A stretch of DNA of 64,000 nt from the NCBI GenBank assembly GCA_025266875.1, contig JALLLT010000028.1, forward strand, positions 310,001 to 374,000, written 5' to 3'. Position numbers and translations under genes: made by a program. Below, one piece after another: positions 38,228 to 50,143 of the stretch (position 1 is the first letter of the stretch; the number at the start of each line of letters is the position of its first letter). This stretch comes from Fennellomyces sp. T-0311. Lineage: Eukaryota > Mucoromycota > Mucoromycetes > Mucorales > Lichtheimiaceae. The notes beneath the pieces are model-generated. The model saw only the letters and a list, made by a program, of their open reading frames with translations. It did not search any database and was not told the DNA's origin.

Positions 38228-38436
38228 CAGTATGCAGTACTCACATTTACGACTTGGTTCAAAAGTTACTATTTATTTCTGAGAGTTATTAGACTTGCTC
38301 CTATAGGTAATTGGTCTTTTCCTTGCAGAGCGTATGCGCATTTACGGCTTATTTCTGGCTTTCCAAACCAAGACACAAGACATTGCATGGTGCTATACAC
38401 CAATTACACTTGTCACTTTTGCTATACAACAGGCAT
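38228..38436 (+). repeat. Dispersed repeat, copy matching 49535-49640
   Basis: Blocks GTATGCAGTACTCACATTTA, CCAAGACACAAGACA and TATACAACAGG recur in the same order at 49535-49640 (GTATGCAGCGCTCACATTTA, CCAAGACACGACC, TATACAGCTGG), where about 100 bp in between are missing. Coding capacity is not evident. Confidence 0.45.
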
Positions 38437-39397
38437 ATTATTGAGCACTGACTGCATAGCGTTGTCAAGGACAGCAATTAGACCTTATATACAAGCTATA
38501 CATATTATTTAAAAACCATCACGTATCAACTTAGTGTATCAACTGTTAGCTTATATATTCCGTTGGTATGGACTTTGGAAAGGTATCAGCGACTTTGGCT
38601 GCGTATGTAAAGCCACGCATATCCTTGACTATTCATCAATAAGCCAAGTCAGAAACGACTTTGTGATGTTGCATTGGGTATTCCTGCCAGTCTAGCCAAA
38701 CAAGCCCTATGAATTACTTTCGTGGATCGTCCGTTGCCCTTTACACGGGTCTAGGTTTGCCTTCTGACTTGCTCCATTTCAAATGGTTTTAGCGTATTTT
38801 TGTTTAGCAGAAGCCGGTTTCTTGTCCATTCCAACGCGGTCTCATATTTTACCCATAAACACAAACTCAACGGGCCATTAAGCGTGCGTTTTATGAAACA
38901 TTTGATACAAAATCCCAAACCAGGTTAGTATATCTTACAAATGCTTTATAATCACGCTTAAAAGCCAAAAATTGCATCTCTTCCGAATAAACACTTTACT
39001 CTGTCACTAATGTTCTAATCTGTTGTCACCATTGGATGCGCCTTCAAATTCTACAATATATATTAAGGAGATCCTATTGCTGGTTGGGCAAGGAAACGTG
39101 TTTAAAGATACCTAAATGGATATAGCTACCAGCCCAAAACGAGAAGCGGAAAAATCAATATTTTATGTACCCCAGATCAACTTTACATAACTATTCACCA
39201 ATTCGTACTTTCCAGGCTTAATCCCGCTAGTTATGCATTAATAGCTTTTTATTCTCGTGCCAATTATCCAAAGTTTTTGATAGTCATAGTTAAGGCGGTA
39301 TCGCTTCGCACGCTCACCTCATACAGTATATGCGAAATGCATGAAAATCCACCACATTCCGACCAACATGCAAAATCACATTCACCTGATTTATTCT
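38437..39397. other. Intergenic region
   Basis: AT-rich DNA downstream of the repeats and of the TPR-F-box gene copy 2. Nothing further recognised. Confidence 0.4.
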
Positions 39398-41532
39398 TTA
39401 TCTACGCACAGGAACTATGTACATTTTATATATTACAGGATGAATTGTTAGTTGTATTGGCGGAAGGCGATCACGCAATTTGTTTTTCGCGGTCTTGGTG
39501 TACCCGCGTACAGTATGAAACCGAACAGATTTTAAGCTCTTGCTCAAGCATAGATTATCAATAGCGTTATCGTCGAAATGGTTGAAACCATCCAAAGTAA
39601 GACTTTCCAGGTTTGGTAGACCTGCAATAACACGGGAAAAACGATACTGATCTTGAGCAGTCAGAGAGGTATGGCTATGCTTCCATGTCACCGTCAGCGT
39701 CTTTAAGCTTTTGATGTCGATTGCTCTGATGAGCGAGCTCGAATCTGTCTGAATATCTGCCATCACCAATGTTTTCAGAGGTTTTTGCTTGAGACCATCG
39801 AGAAGATCTTGAATAGGTTCTGCGCAAATGTCCGTATTTAAAAGCTTGAGATTTGAGAATGTAATCATTTGCGCGATCTTGTTAACAACGGGATCCACAA
39901 CCACGCCATCATAAACACGTTCGCCTTCAATGCCGAATGTTTGTAAGCCTGGGCAGTTGCGCAAAATGTTAGGGATGTGCTTCCAAAGGTCGAATGTCAT
40001 ATCCACTGTATGTAGCGTGGTCAGTTTCGTCATGAGAGGAAATGCTTGGACATCATTCCAGTTTGTATTCAGACTTCCCATACGATGCTGCATTTGGCCG
40101 GTTGTGCAAGATAGATAGAGCGTCTTGAGTGAGTTGCGGTTCCGTTCGAGAAGAGATATGATAGTAAGGGGTGACGTTAATCCGTCCACAACAAGTGTTT
40201 GGAGACCATCATGACAGTTCTCCAGTGTTGTGTCGCCAGGTTCGTCAGGATGATGTGCAAATTGCTCGCCGCAATTGATGCTAATGTAGTCAAGTTCAAG
40301 TGGAACGCGATCGATGACTGAGATAGCATCGTACGTGCATCCTTCCAGACGTATATAGCGAATGTTTGGAGAACATCGAAGCAATGCTTCTAATTCGGCT
40401 TGCTGTATTATACCCACGAGATGAATTTTTCTCAAAGATGTTGTGAATGGTAAAGACAACCCAGTAAAGACCTTGAACCCCGGACACCTATACTCGATGC
40501 TGGTAAGATTTCGGCACCCTGATAAAATCACCGGCAGACGCGGGCCGGTAATGCAGCGGTCCATATTGATCACAATCCCAGTCAAGGATTGTGCAGTGTT
40601 TGAAAGTACATCCAAGACACGATCGAAAACTTTTCTATGATCAGAAATGGCTGGTTCCAAGGCTTTACTAAGCTCGACAAAACGTCCAGGACTTACACCT
40701 AATGACTTATGAGCATTGCTGGTGCAAAAAAGAGACACCCCATTATTTTGAGCTTACGAGGTAATTCGAGGTGCAAAGTTCTCATATTTGTGAATCTGTT
40801 AGCAAGCATCAAGGTAGATACGTGCTTCACAGTCGATTCATCCAGGCATAGGTTTCGAACATTATCAACAATTCTGGGTAGAAAGCTGGATGGCCTTGTT
40901 GGCAGCTTGGTGAGATTGACGTCTTTCCAAAGAGCGCTGCATTCCAAAAACTTGTTGTGCCACGAACGGCTGACCCATATACAATCACTGAGGGTTTCTG
41001 TCGCAAAGTAGCTACTGATTTTGCAGAAAATGTCGTACGGCGCTTGGGAAACAATGTCGATGCGCTTCTCCTGCTTAGCTTGGGCAAACGCCTTTCGCTC
41101 TTGAAGTTTAGCGTATCCATCGCTTTGAGGCGGTGATAAATCCAGTCCCTTTTCCAAGACTTGTATCGCCTGTTGCTGGTATCCATGCGAAATGTATATG
41201 TCACTGAGCAGTAGGTAGCTCATTGGACTACGTGGTGCCCATTCCACGATCAGCATTGCATCTCGCATTTCCCGAGTCAAGTCTCCTTTTCTGCCCCAAG
41301 CGTGCGCACGGAGACGGACCATTCTTGTTGCCTGCAGGAGGAAGGCGTCGAGTGCTTGGTTGACCATGGCGATGGCGTGATCGTACGTGCCATTGCCAAG
41401 CGTTGCTGTCACTTTATCCAGTTGGCGTTCCCAGCACTCGCTAGTATGGGAACTCTCAGATTGGGACCGTTCAATGGTATAATGTTTTGCTACTGAAGGC
41501 GTAAGATCGGTAGAATCTCGCTTGGTGGACAT
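39398..41532 (-). CDS. TPR-F-box-LRR protein (Dia2/Pof3-like), copy 2
   Basis: Two exons (41532-40758, 40698-39398; 59-nt intron GTAAGC...CATTAG) encode about 691 residues. A TPR region spans about residues 33-135 (DHAIAMVNQALDAFLLQATR; LSDIYISHGYQQQAIQVLEK). The F-box is at about 160-205 (SQAPYDIFCKISSYF, WVSRSWHNKFLECSALW). LRRs fill the rest (LTSIEYRCPG, LDYISINCGE, LKTLTVTW, LESLTLDG). Probable substrate receptor of an SCF ubiquitin ligase. It shares layout, the QEKR-DI-QAPYDI lead-in to the F-box and intron position with copy 1 at 25281-27293, so the two are paralogues. Its stop lies in a short tail (IVPVRR) that is longer than in copy 1. Confidence 0.83.
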
Positions 41533-41652
41533 GCTTTTTGAGGTGCAAACTGTTCTGCAATTCGCTTACGCGCTTTAATAACTTCAGTGTAACCAAGAAT
41601 ACTATGCTGGAGTGGATCCTACACATAACACTGGTTCAGGCAAAGCAATGGT

Positions 41653-42733
41653 TTATTGGAATGCTACACCCCATTTGGTAGCCAGAGCGGAAGTACTTCC
41701 GCCGGCAAATCCAGTTCCTTCAGGACTCATATCCACAACATCCTTGGATTTGGTCTTGGTCTCACATACATAACACCGCTTGGTTTTCTTGACAAACATA
41801 TCCACGCAGCTGTTGCAGATGACATGACCACACGAACGCATCACTACCCAGTCTCTTTAGTCGACCGCCCGGGTGATCAAGTGCCATGGACGCTTACCTG
41901 AGAACTTGGATGCATTGGAGAGCGTCTTCAAACAAGCAGGGCACTGGCATTTCTTCTTTGCATCGTCCTCGTACTGGAACTTGACTCCAATCAAGTTCTT
42001 TATACTGAGAAACAGTTAGCAATGGTAAATGGCTACTGCATGACTTTCTCACCTCACGGGATGGGGTGTTTTGACAGCTGTACACATGGTCTGTGTCTGG
42101 ATCGGCTTGATCTCATCCTTGTATTGCAGCTGTGCTTCTGGAGTCATGGACGGCAGCCAGAAACTCGAGAGCTTGGATTTTGACTTGCTTGCTTTCTCTT
42201 CTGCGATTCGTTTAGCGGCTCTCGCCAATTGATCCGCGTCCGTTGCATCTTCCTTTTTCCGCTTAACGCCGCTCTGCTTTTCGTCGTCTTTCTCTTGGGT
42301 CTGCTGCTGGAGTTTGCGATGACCCAGCATACTCGTTTGTGTCTTTTCGAACTGATCTAGCAGAGTCTGTCGTGCTTCGTCCTCATCTTGGGCTCGTTTC
42401 TCTTCCAGGGCCTGCAGTTTCTGCTCCAGCGATCGTTGTTCTCGTTTGATGTTTTGTTTTTGCGTCAAAATGGATTCGTACATGCACTCGCGACAGGCCA
42501 AATGACCTTGGGGACATGCCACGGGATCGCGGGCAGTTTGGAGACACAGGAAGCATGCATTGTATTCTCTGTACGAATCGCTACCAATCCGTTGCTATTG
42601 AATGTTTTGTAAGCTGGATCTCTCATTGCGACGGGAACCCTGACGATACCTTTTTGGTACCGTAGTCGAGCGCCTTGGTTTCGTGGTATGTAAAGACGCT
42701 GGATGCGGTGTTGTTTTTGGAATGGCGAGGCAT
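41653..42733 (-). CDS. NOSIP: NOSIP-family RING/U-box protein
   Basis: Four exons (42733-42650, 42594-42053, 42004-41898, 41843-41653) encode 307 residues, the usual length. The N terminus is the family signature MPRHSKNNTASSVFTYHE then LDYGTKK. A split zinc-binding U-box/RING follows: the first half CFLCLQTARDP, CPQGHLACREC; then a long Glu/Lys/Gln coiled coil (IKREQRSLEQKLQALEEKRA); then the C-terminal half CPACLKTL, RSCGHVICNSC, CYVC. Animal NOSIP is an E3 ubiquitin ligase that was found through nitric oxide synthase binding and is also associated with spliceosomes; the function in fungi is inferred. Introns are 48-55 nt. It lies 142 bp downstream of the GDSL gene on the same strand and 120 bp upstream of TPR-F-box copy 2. 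Confidence 0.9.
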
Positions 42734-42875
42734 TGGTGCAAGAGCAAGAGTGTAAAGTTCCGCTGAGGAAAATTATATTATAAAAACAAGACTTTATTGA
42801 CAAAAAAAGATGGTTTTTTCTTAGAGTTTACAAAGCAAAAGGAAAATGTATAGGGAATATGATGAACAGGGTAAG

Positions 42876-43965
42876 TTATACGATGGAGTAGCCGGACATC
42901 TGCGGTTTGGAGTACTTTCGCGTCCGGAAGCAGCTTCTGAACAGCCCAGCAATCCGTGCCGGTCGGAGCAGGAAGAGAACGAACATGCAGACGAAGAACA
43001 GCAGGAACCATGACGCGATGTGCACCTGGCTGTAGAATGGGCTGTCTACGCCGTCTTCTGCTGCCGTTGCAGGCACTGGTGGCGGCCGCGAGGGGTCGAC
43101 GACTGGCAGCCGTGATAATATTTCATTTGAAATGGCCTTATGGCCGGAGCCGGTCATGTGAATGCTATCCCACCACAAGTAATCGTCGACGGGATCAAGA
43201 CACGTTCCCTGACACTTCTCCCAGTAGGCATCTTCGACGTTCTCCATTTTGAAACTTGCCGGATCGCCGAGGACACCATTGAATACTGTGTAGTTATCGA
43301 TGAACTCAATGTCCATGTGCAATTCGTCGTGCCAGTCCTGTGCTGCGTCCTCCACTGCGCCATTGAAATCCATCGTCCGCTGCTTCACCACCTGCTGCTT
43401 TTTGTTGTTCAAGTAGAATGGCGAAAACTCGAGTGGCGGCAGACCGAGCAAAAGCACCCGTGCGCTCTCGTCCATGCGGTGTATTTCAATCTGGAGTTAA
43501 TTGCCACGACAAATGAAGTGAGCTTCCGTACGTTCTATTGTGCAAAGCGGTCTTACCACATGCTGTTTGATGCATCGTAGCAGTGGCTCTACTTGTACTG
43601 GCGAGTCGGATCCATCCGCAATGTCTGTGTTGCCGATGAAGATCGCGTGAATGTTCTTCTTGCCTTCACTTTCTGCTGAGGAAATGGCCGGTTTTGCCGC
43701 AATCAATTGTCGTGAAAGGTCCGACACTTCATCAGGCCTGGCACACGTTAATGCGCCTGCTTGGGCAAAGCTTTTCAGGGGAATGCCCCAGGCTTCTGAG
43801 AGATTTTCGCTCCACAAAGGACCATTGGTCTTGCGCGTTCGTCCATTCGTATCTGGAACATGCCAAAAAAAGAGTGATCAGTTGTCAATTCCCTCCCTCT
43901 GTTCTGTCCGTATATCCGGCGCGTTCTTTACCCGAGAAGGAATCGCCATAAACAAATAGAGACAT
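42876..43965 (-). CDS. GDSL/SGNH hydrolase with C-terminal membrane anchor
   Basis: Three exons (43965-43932, 43852-43557, 43490-42876; introns 79 and 66 nt) encode 314 residues. The protein begins directly with the SGNH block I, MSLFVYGDSFSDTNG, with the nucleophile Ser9 created across the first splice region (GDSFS|DTN). Block III is FIGNTD. Block V is WWDSIHMTGSGH, providing the catalytic Asp and His. After a Pro-rich linker there is one membrane helix (ASWFLLFFVCMFVLFLL) and a short basic tail. There is no signal peptide before the catalytic block, so it looks like a C-terminally anchored esterase or lipase facing the cytosol; secreted fungal relatives usually have a signal. A TATA-like CATATAAAAAAC lies about 50 bp upstream of the ATG. 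Confidence 0.85.
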
Positions 43966-45073
43966 GATTGACTGATGCACCGGTAAGGAAAAGGAGGATG
44001 TTTGAAACGGTGTGTTTTTTATATGAGTGGAAAAGAAAGAGCGGAATCGCCTGACAATTCCATTCACTATTTTTACCACCACACATTTTTATCATCCGAC
44101 TCCACGTTATATAAATTAGGCTGAGCGCAAGTGTAACTGCTATTTTAAAGCCGAGCACACATCATTGCAGGCCATGGTGTGTCGCTGTGGCTCTGCAGTC
44201 TCTGAACCATATGACGCCGAGCGACGCAACTGTCGATACCGACGGGGCGCATGTTACTCGTTTAGACACGCAGCTGACGACCAGAGCAGTTGGATCCAAG
44301 CAAAATAGGCCATTTTCCTTTCCGGTGCTTTTGTTTATGGTAACAGTATGCAATTTCAATCTCTGGTTGCCATGGCCCCACATTTTTGTTTGAGACGGGA
44401 TTGTTGACCCGAGAAAATGACTGTGTTTCCAAGGCACTTCTGCTGTCTTCCGTTCTACCATTCCCAACTCTCTCAATGACTGGCGATTCTTATCGGAACT
44501 CGGATCACAGCAAGCGGCGGAACGAAAACCCATATCTTGCATAGCCGCACACCGGGAAAACAAGGCTCAACAGGGTGAATACCGTAAAAAGTGATCGAAT
44601 GCGCCACTTTGGGGGTGCTTGCTTCCAAATTTGGGTCGTTGAGGTCCATGCACCTCGTCGATTATAAAAAGCTTCCACAGGTTCATTGTTTCAGGACTCA
44701 TAGGGGCCGGGCGACCCAGAGTCAAAAGTCACTTTTCATATAAAAACAGCGAGTCGCTTTGAATCCAATCATCAGTGTAATGCGTGTAAATGTCCACCAG
44801 CAATCTGATCGGGCGGTCGATATATTACTTGTGTACCATAACTAATAGGCCTTCTGTTCCATAGTGATAACATTTACACATATATAATTTGCTTCACCCA
44901 GCCATTCCACTCATCTTTCCACTATCTCGGCTATCACAATTTCTCACTCACGGTTAATTTTGATAACATTCGGTTACGTCTTTGGCAATTGATCAGCTCT
45001 GTGCTTTCGGTAGTGTCAGATAAAGTCGTCTGCAAAAAGAAGGGTTTCCTTTGCCATTTTGACTAGTTGGTAG

Positions 45074-45367
45074 TTATTCTAGACATGTGTTGTTTAGATA
45101 GCCCGCTAGAATATTAAGTGTAACAAATGGCTCTGATCGTTTCTCGACAGCTGCGCCCACGATGTTTAATTTGGTTGGTGCTTCCGAATATCCTGGCTGA
45201 AAGAAGTATCTTGGTGTAACATGCCGTGCCACGCATCTCACCAAAATCATTACTTTGTAATAGATCCTACTACGCTGATTATATTTGGAACCTTGCGCTG
45301 GCTCCATGAAAATCATAGCTGGAATGCGCGTAGAAACGATGGGAACTTGCTCGGTGCCATGATCCAT
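45074..45367 (-). CDS. Small hypothetical protein with KH-like tail
   Basis: A 97-codon frame with ATG. The C-terminal part (KLNIVGAAVEKRSEPFVTLN) has the strand-helix pattern of the end of a KH domain, but the GxxG loop is not seen. It could be a relic of a larger gene. No homologue recognised. Confidence 0.22.
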   Translation of the reverse strand: MDHGTEQVPIVSTRIPAMIFMEPAQGSKYNQRSRIYYKVMILVRCVARHVTPRYFFQPGYSEAPTKLNIVGAAVEKRSEPFVTLNILAGYLNNTCLE

Positions 45368-45644
45368 TAAGCGTTGGTCAATGAAGAAACAAACCTCTGT
45401 GACACCAACAACACTGACGCCAAAACTCTAAAATACGGATGCATAAACATAAGGCATTTTTATATTTAACTCACAAAAGAAAACCTTATTCATGCTCCCC
45501 CAAGTCATCTTTTTGACTCATATTTATATCACAGCACGCCTTGAAACGTGCCCACAACACGTCTTGTCGGAGTGACTCGCATCAAGAAGTCGATGCTTGA
45601 GTGCGCACCCATCTCATTGTCTCCAGCTGAAAGTTCATACTTTA

Positions 45645-45902
45645 TTATATACAATTAGGATCAAATAGGTGATGTTCCGTTCGCTCGGACAGTGACGCTG
45701 TCGTTGTTTCTTTGAACCCGCGCAACCCTTCGTCTAACCGGATTCGGATCTGAATCGATCGCAATTGATCATTGTCGAGTTGATTGAGAATTGTAATTTG
45801 TTTCGTTTCTGCTGAAGCATGAACATCTTGAGTATGCACAAGGAATCGTTTTGCGAGCAGTTTCATTGTCAGTTTTCCATGAGCTTTTGCGAATTTACTC
45901 AT
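45645..45902 (-). CDS. Small hypothetical protein
   Basis: An 85-codon frame starting MSKFAKAHGKLTMKLLAKRF, basic at the N terminus and mixed charge after it. It lies 277 bp upstream of the frame at 45074-45367 on the same strand and might be an exon of the same gene; no splice could be demonstrated. Confidence 0.22.
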   Translation of the reverse strand: MSKFAKAHGKLTMKLLAKRFLVHTQDVHASAETKQITILNQLDNDQLRSIQIRIRLDEGLRGFKETTTASLSERTEHHLFDPNCI

Positions 45903-46966
45903 TCTTAGAAGGTGAACGCACAAAACGTTATATGTCGCGCAGCATTCGGTCTAGGCAATATATTACTTTTTAACAAACCTCAACTTGGAACCTGAGGATT
46001 ACAAATGCCCATTTCTTTTACTTTGCTTTATGACTGCAGTAACATGCCATCCTATAATCTACTGCATTGTGCTGTGTGGCGGAGGGAGCTGACGGCATTT
46101 TTATGTGGCCTGATCATTCCTCTGCTTCCCGAAAGCCTTTCCCGAAACAGAAAGCTTTAAATTAATTCTGTAGCTCCCAACGATGTCCCGCCCTTTTTAG
46201 CCCGATGCATTTTATCATCTTATGACTGTAGCGCCTAGACTAGTGCGCTATGCATAAAGATAATCGGATGTCAAAGAGAGGGAGAGGCAATAGGCACATG
46301 GCGCTCACATTCTTAAGGCATGCTGCAAGGCAGTGGGTGTCATATATCCGTGTCATCTGAAAGTAAACCTACAACCTGCACCGTCGTTGCTTGAGTATCT
46401 TCTATTAAAAGAAAAATAATCGAAATAGAACTCATCTAACCGTACCACTGTTGGTTACATATACTCCAACCTATCACCCGGGGCAACTATATCTACGGAG
46501 ACAGATAATAATTGTGTCTATGTTAGTGTTTGCTTGCCAGAAATGCTACTTCAAAAAAAAAGGTCGGCCCGGTACACGCTGCTGATGTGCAACGCACTGG
46601 CACTTTGCTGCTCCCACGATGTTTTAGCACATACTGAAAGCCTTCCGGTAAAAGTAATGTCCTATACTTGAGCTCATCAGTATCTTTACGTTTGTCTCCT
46701 TGTCAAAGGCTTATATACACCATCATTTTTATTTTACGGCACTGTTCTTCCAGAAGAGATTCGGGTCAGATTATCGTTTACCCGTGAAGCAGGAACTGTC
46801 CGCCGCAGCTCCTGTAGACTAATTATAGCGGCATCAGCCGGGTTTTTATAGCCGATCTGACAGTTTCCGGGACTCTAAAATCCAGTTCTGTCGCCGTCTG
46901 TGCGGCGTATTCCATATCTTCTATACAACTGGCTAAATACATACGTGCGAAGCAATAGGAAGAAAC

Positions 46967-47499
46967 TCAAACGGATCTGACATCGAGGATATCAGTATCT
47001 GATTGATGGCCCGCTTGGTATATTGGACCGCGTGGATGTGTAGCAGTGGTTCGAATTCGCTGTCTCTTGCTTGGCCTCCTTGATGCTCCCTTGTATTGCA
47101 GTAGACGATGACTTTGGATAGTCGTGTTTACTTTACGGTTGTTGTATGGCAGTTGGTATTGCCTCACCCCCTCCCGCATTGACGGTGTTGACTGTTCGTC
47201 CTCTTGATTGTACATACTCCCAAGAGCTTTGTGATGATTTTTCACTCTGGTGATAGATGACAAAGGCGTTTGGATAGCCATTGCTCTTCCAAAGACAAGA
47301 GCTAAAAAGAGACACGCGACGGCCGAGATAGTTCTTGCCTATCCCCTAAGCTTACCTTCAGCTTGATTCGTTGAAACCTTGTTTCATTCCATGTATCTAC
47401 GTAGCGCTTGAATGCTTCTTGATGCTTCGGGCATTTCCGTCTGTGGTGAAACAACCACAGATGATAATAATAGAAGATTTTTCCTATCGGATAACACAT
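46967..47499 (-). other. Coding-like fragment next to the inverted repeat
   Basis: Minus-strand frame with CPKHQEAFKRYVDTWNETRF followed by a consensus donor (GTAAGC at about 47358) and, after a 54-nt GT-AG intron-like stretch, a second frame beginning LLSLEEQWLSKRL. A separate ATG frame at 47281 is open for 104 codons. The pieces look protein-derived and may belong to a decayed transposable element, whose repeat arm overlaps their 5' end. Not identified. Confidence 0.25.
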
Positions 47500-47697
47500 A
47501 TCGGTTCAACATCATTACGAAGTGTACTTACATAGTAACTTGTCTGCACAGATTAAGTATTACACCGTAGGAACAACGGGATAAACTCAACAGGTTATGG
47601 CATTGGCTCCAATATAGCAATGCGGTCAATGCACTGCAGGGTGGATGTTAAAGACGCCCTCAGGTTCCCATGACCATAACAAAGTAAAGGATCATAC
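47441..47697 (-). repeat. Left arm of inverted repeat
   Basis: Read on the minus strand it matches 48503-48750 closely over about 250 bp (for example ACATCCACCCTGCAGTG, GACAAGTTACTATGTAAGTA, GTTGAACCGATATGTGTTAT, TCTGTGGTTGTTTCACCACA). Similarity stops sharply after the CACCACA end, where this arm runs into coding-like sequence. About 800 bp separate the arms. Confidence 0.6.
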
Positions 47698-48193
47698 TCC
47701 TTGTTGTGGGAGGAAATTGTTTGTATAAAAAGAAAGTTCGGCATGAATAAGGGCCCACGAATTAGGTTATAATAAGAGATATAGAAAGGGTGACTTAACC
47801 AAATACAGATACAAGTCTCTGACTTGGGCTTCTGACAAGGTAGGATCAAGATAATTGGGGTCAACTCTTTTACTTCATTTGATATTTAGGGAATGTTTAT
47901 AGGCTTCGTTCATCTGGGTTATGAAAATCCAACTGCGATAATAGCAAATCGTGTCGGAGGCACGTTGCCGATATGAAAGGGTGCCTCGAAATCATCCGAG
48001 TGTAAAATGAAGATGTGCAAAACACACAAGTATAATCGAGTAATGGGTGTTGACCATGGGGATCCGTGTAAAGAAGTAGATTGAGATATGCAGAGTGCAT
48101 CAAACAATAATGGAGACAGCAGACACAATGAGCACGTGATTGCTGGATATGGAATATGGTGACATAACCAGAGAAAGAGAAATTTGTTACAGC

Positions 48194-48370
48194 GTCCTCT
48201 ATCCATTCATGAATTCTGAAGAAGAAACACTATCTATGTAAGCTTCCATTGCTAATTCAATACACAAAAGGTATAAAAGCATAGAACCTTGCATTCAATA
48301 AAGCATATCTGAACCTTCAAAGATGTTTTTATAAATCTCTTTTATTCTTTGTACCGCTTGATCCACCTTA
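48194..48370 (+). repeat. Dispersed LTR-like repeat, copy B
   Basis: Homologous in the same orientation to 37981-38153. It contains GGTATAAAAGCATAG (TATA-like) and CAATAAAGCATAT. It is followed at 48386 by an inverted partial copy of itself. Confidence 0.5.
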
Positions 48371-48385
48371 TTTTTATCTTCCAAA

Positions 48386-48455
48386 GTTCAGAAATGCTTT
48401 ATTGAGTGTAACGCTCTATGCTTTTATATTTTTGTGTATTGAATTAGTGATGGCA
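48386..48455 (-). repeat. Inverted partial copy of the LTR-like repeat
   Basis: The reverse complement of about 48255-48320: ATGCTTTATTGA, CTATGCTTTTATA, TTGTGTATTGAATTAG are shared. With copy B it forms a fold-back structure of about 200 bp. Confidence 0.5.
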
Positions 48456-48502
48456 ATCCAGGTAGTGCTTTGCTTTAAATTGCTAAAGGACATATATGGT
48501 TC

Positions 48503-48750
48503 TTTCCTTTATTTTGACTATATGGATTTGAGAATGTTTTTGACATCCACCCTGCAGTGTAATGACAGCATTGCTATGTTGGAGTCAATTCCATGTCCTT
48601 CTGAGTTTATCCCATCCGTTCATACGGTGTAATCCTTAATCCGTGTAGACAAGTTACTATGTAAGTACACTTAGTGATGATGTTGAACCGATATGTGTTA
48701 TCCGATAGGAAATATCTTCTATTATTATCATCTGTGGTTGTTTCACCACA
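48503..48750 (+). repeat. Right arm of inverted repeat
   Basis: Partner of 47441-47697. The outer sequences differ (GTGTGAACAAAATG here), which marks the boundary of the duplicated unit. Confidence 0.6.
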
Positions 48751-49534
48751 GTGTGAACAAAATGCACATGGCAAAAGTGTGTGAGTATATTTACAAAGGG
48801 AAAGGATAACGTGTATTTTATATGGTCCAACAAGTACATGTGAGAAAAAGAAGGTAGTGCAAATTGAGATGGGGAACTACACCAGCGGGATGGAGGAAGA
48901 GGTTCAATTTTGTGCACTAAGGCATTTCTATAGGCTTAAGCTATTCCACATTAACCTATATTAGCATACAATACGAGCAATGCAAAGAATCACTCACTAA
49001 CTAAAGAGTCTCCGCATGGCATTACGTGTCAGCACAAGATAACGCGAATCACCGGTTTCGACTTGAACTTCTTAATAATCTAGCTCCTAACCCCAGCCAT
49101 AAACGAAGGACTGAGAGTGCTTACGCCGAAATTCAGCAGGGCCGGAAGGTCGAGAGGCAATAATAGGGATCAGCACTGGGAGTTGAATGAAGCGCGGTTG
49201 GTATAAAGCACAACGATGAGCATGGCGAGAGCGATGAATGCATAAGCAGACATGGTAAGGCGATGAAGATATTAACTTTTGCGTCGCTTGGATATGTAGA
49301 CAATTTTGATTCAAAGCCCTGCCTGCCTTTTACGTTTACTTTTCTGCCTAACGAGTTCCCTTTCATGCTATCCTTTTTTGGCGCATAACAGCTATGAACA
49401 TTTCCAGCGTGGCATTAAGGGACATGCATCAGCATGAAATTTTTGCAGTGGTCTTATACATACTGCGGTTTCAATTCTTACGGCCGTTTGCTCTTTGTGG
49501 TTGATACATAATACGTAAGAGCATGTCTTGACCG

Positions 49535-49640
49535 GGAAGTATGCAGCGCTCACATTTACGATTGCTGTCTGGTCCTCCACACCAAGACACGACCGTGCTG
49601 TAGACTAATTGCACGTTTCGCCTTCATTATACAGCTGGTT
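49535..49640 (+). repeat. Dispersed repeat, copy matching 38228-38436
   Basis: Shorter, internally deleted relative of the repeat at 38228, same orientation. Confidence 0.45.
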
Positions 49641-50143
49641 TACTTCATCGTGCCGATATCTTTTTGTGTCTTTTCGTGCTTGAACTAATGGAACTAAGGC
49701 AGAGGACTTGATCTACAATTTCTGTTGTCCTTCTTCGGATCCAAGCAGTATACTCTCTTTCTTTGGCGACTTACTCCTGTTTTTACATTTAACGATTTCC
49801 TTATGTGTCCGCGAGTGTTTATGTCATAGTGACGCCGGCGTTTGATTAGCTGCGCTGGATTTAGCTGAAGTGTATCATTTTGAATTAGGGAGCAGAGTGT
49901 TTCAAAAGTACAGATTGATGCATGTGTTATCCATCAGCGTGGTACTAAGGAATCACAAGCATCAGACCCTGACACGAATGTACTTCTTTCAGCTATACTA
50001 CCAGGTCGACATTGCCACCACTCTTTGCCACTCGGGGTGATCGCGGTTCATCGTGACATCCTTTCAGCCATTAACATGTCGCAATCTCAGCACGCCTCAC
50101 GTTGGGCGTTCGATCACGGAAACCAAGCTTGTTTCGTACGCAG

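Larger units (their letters stand above)
43966..47230. other. Intergenic region, 3.3 kb
   Basis: No strong gene. Two short minus-strand frames with ATG are listed separately (45074-45367, 45645-45902). Otherwise only short frames; the frame at 44162-44563 lacks an ATG start. Confidence 0.4.

Noticed and set aside
47020..47075. tRNA-like GGTTCGAATTC with an upstream A-box-like sequence
   Set aside because: Acceptor and anticodon stems do not pair, and the stretch overlaps a longer minus-strand coding-like frame.
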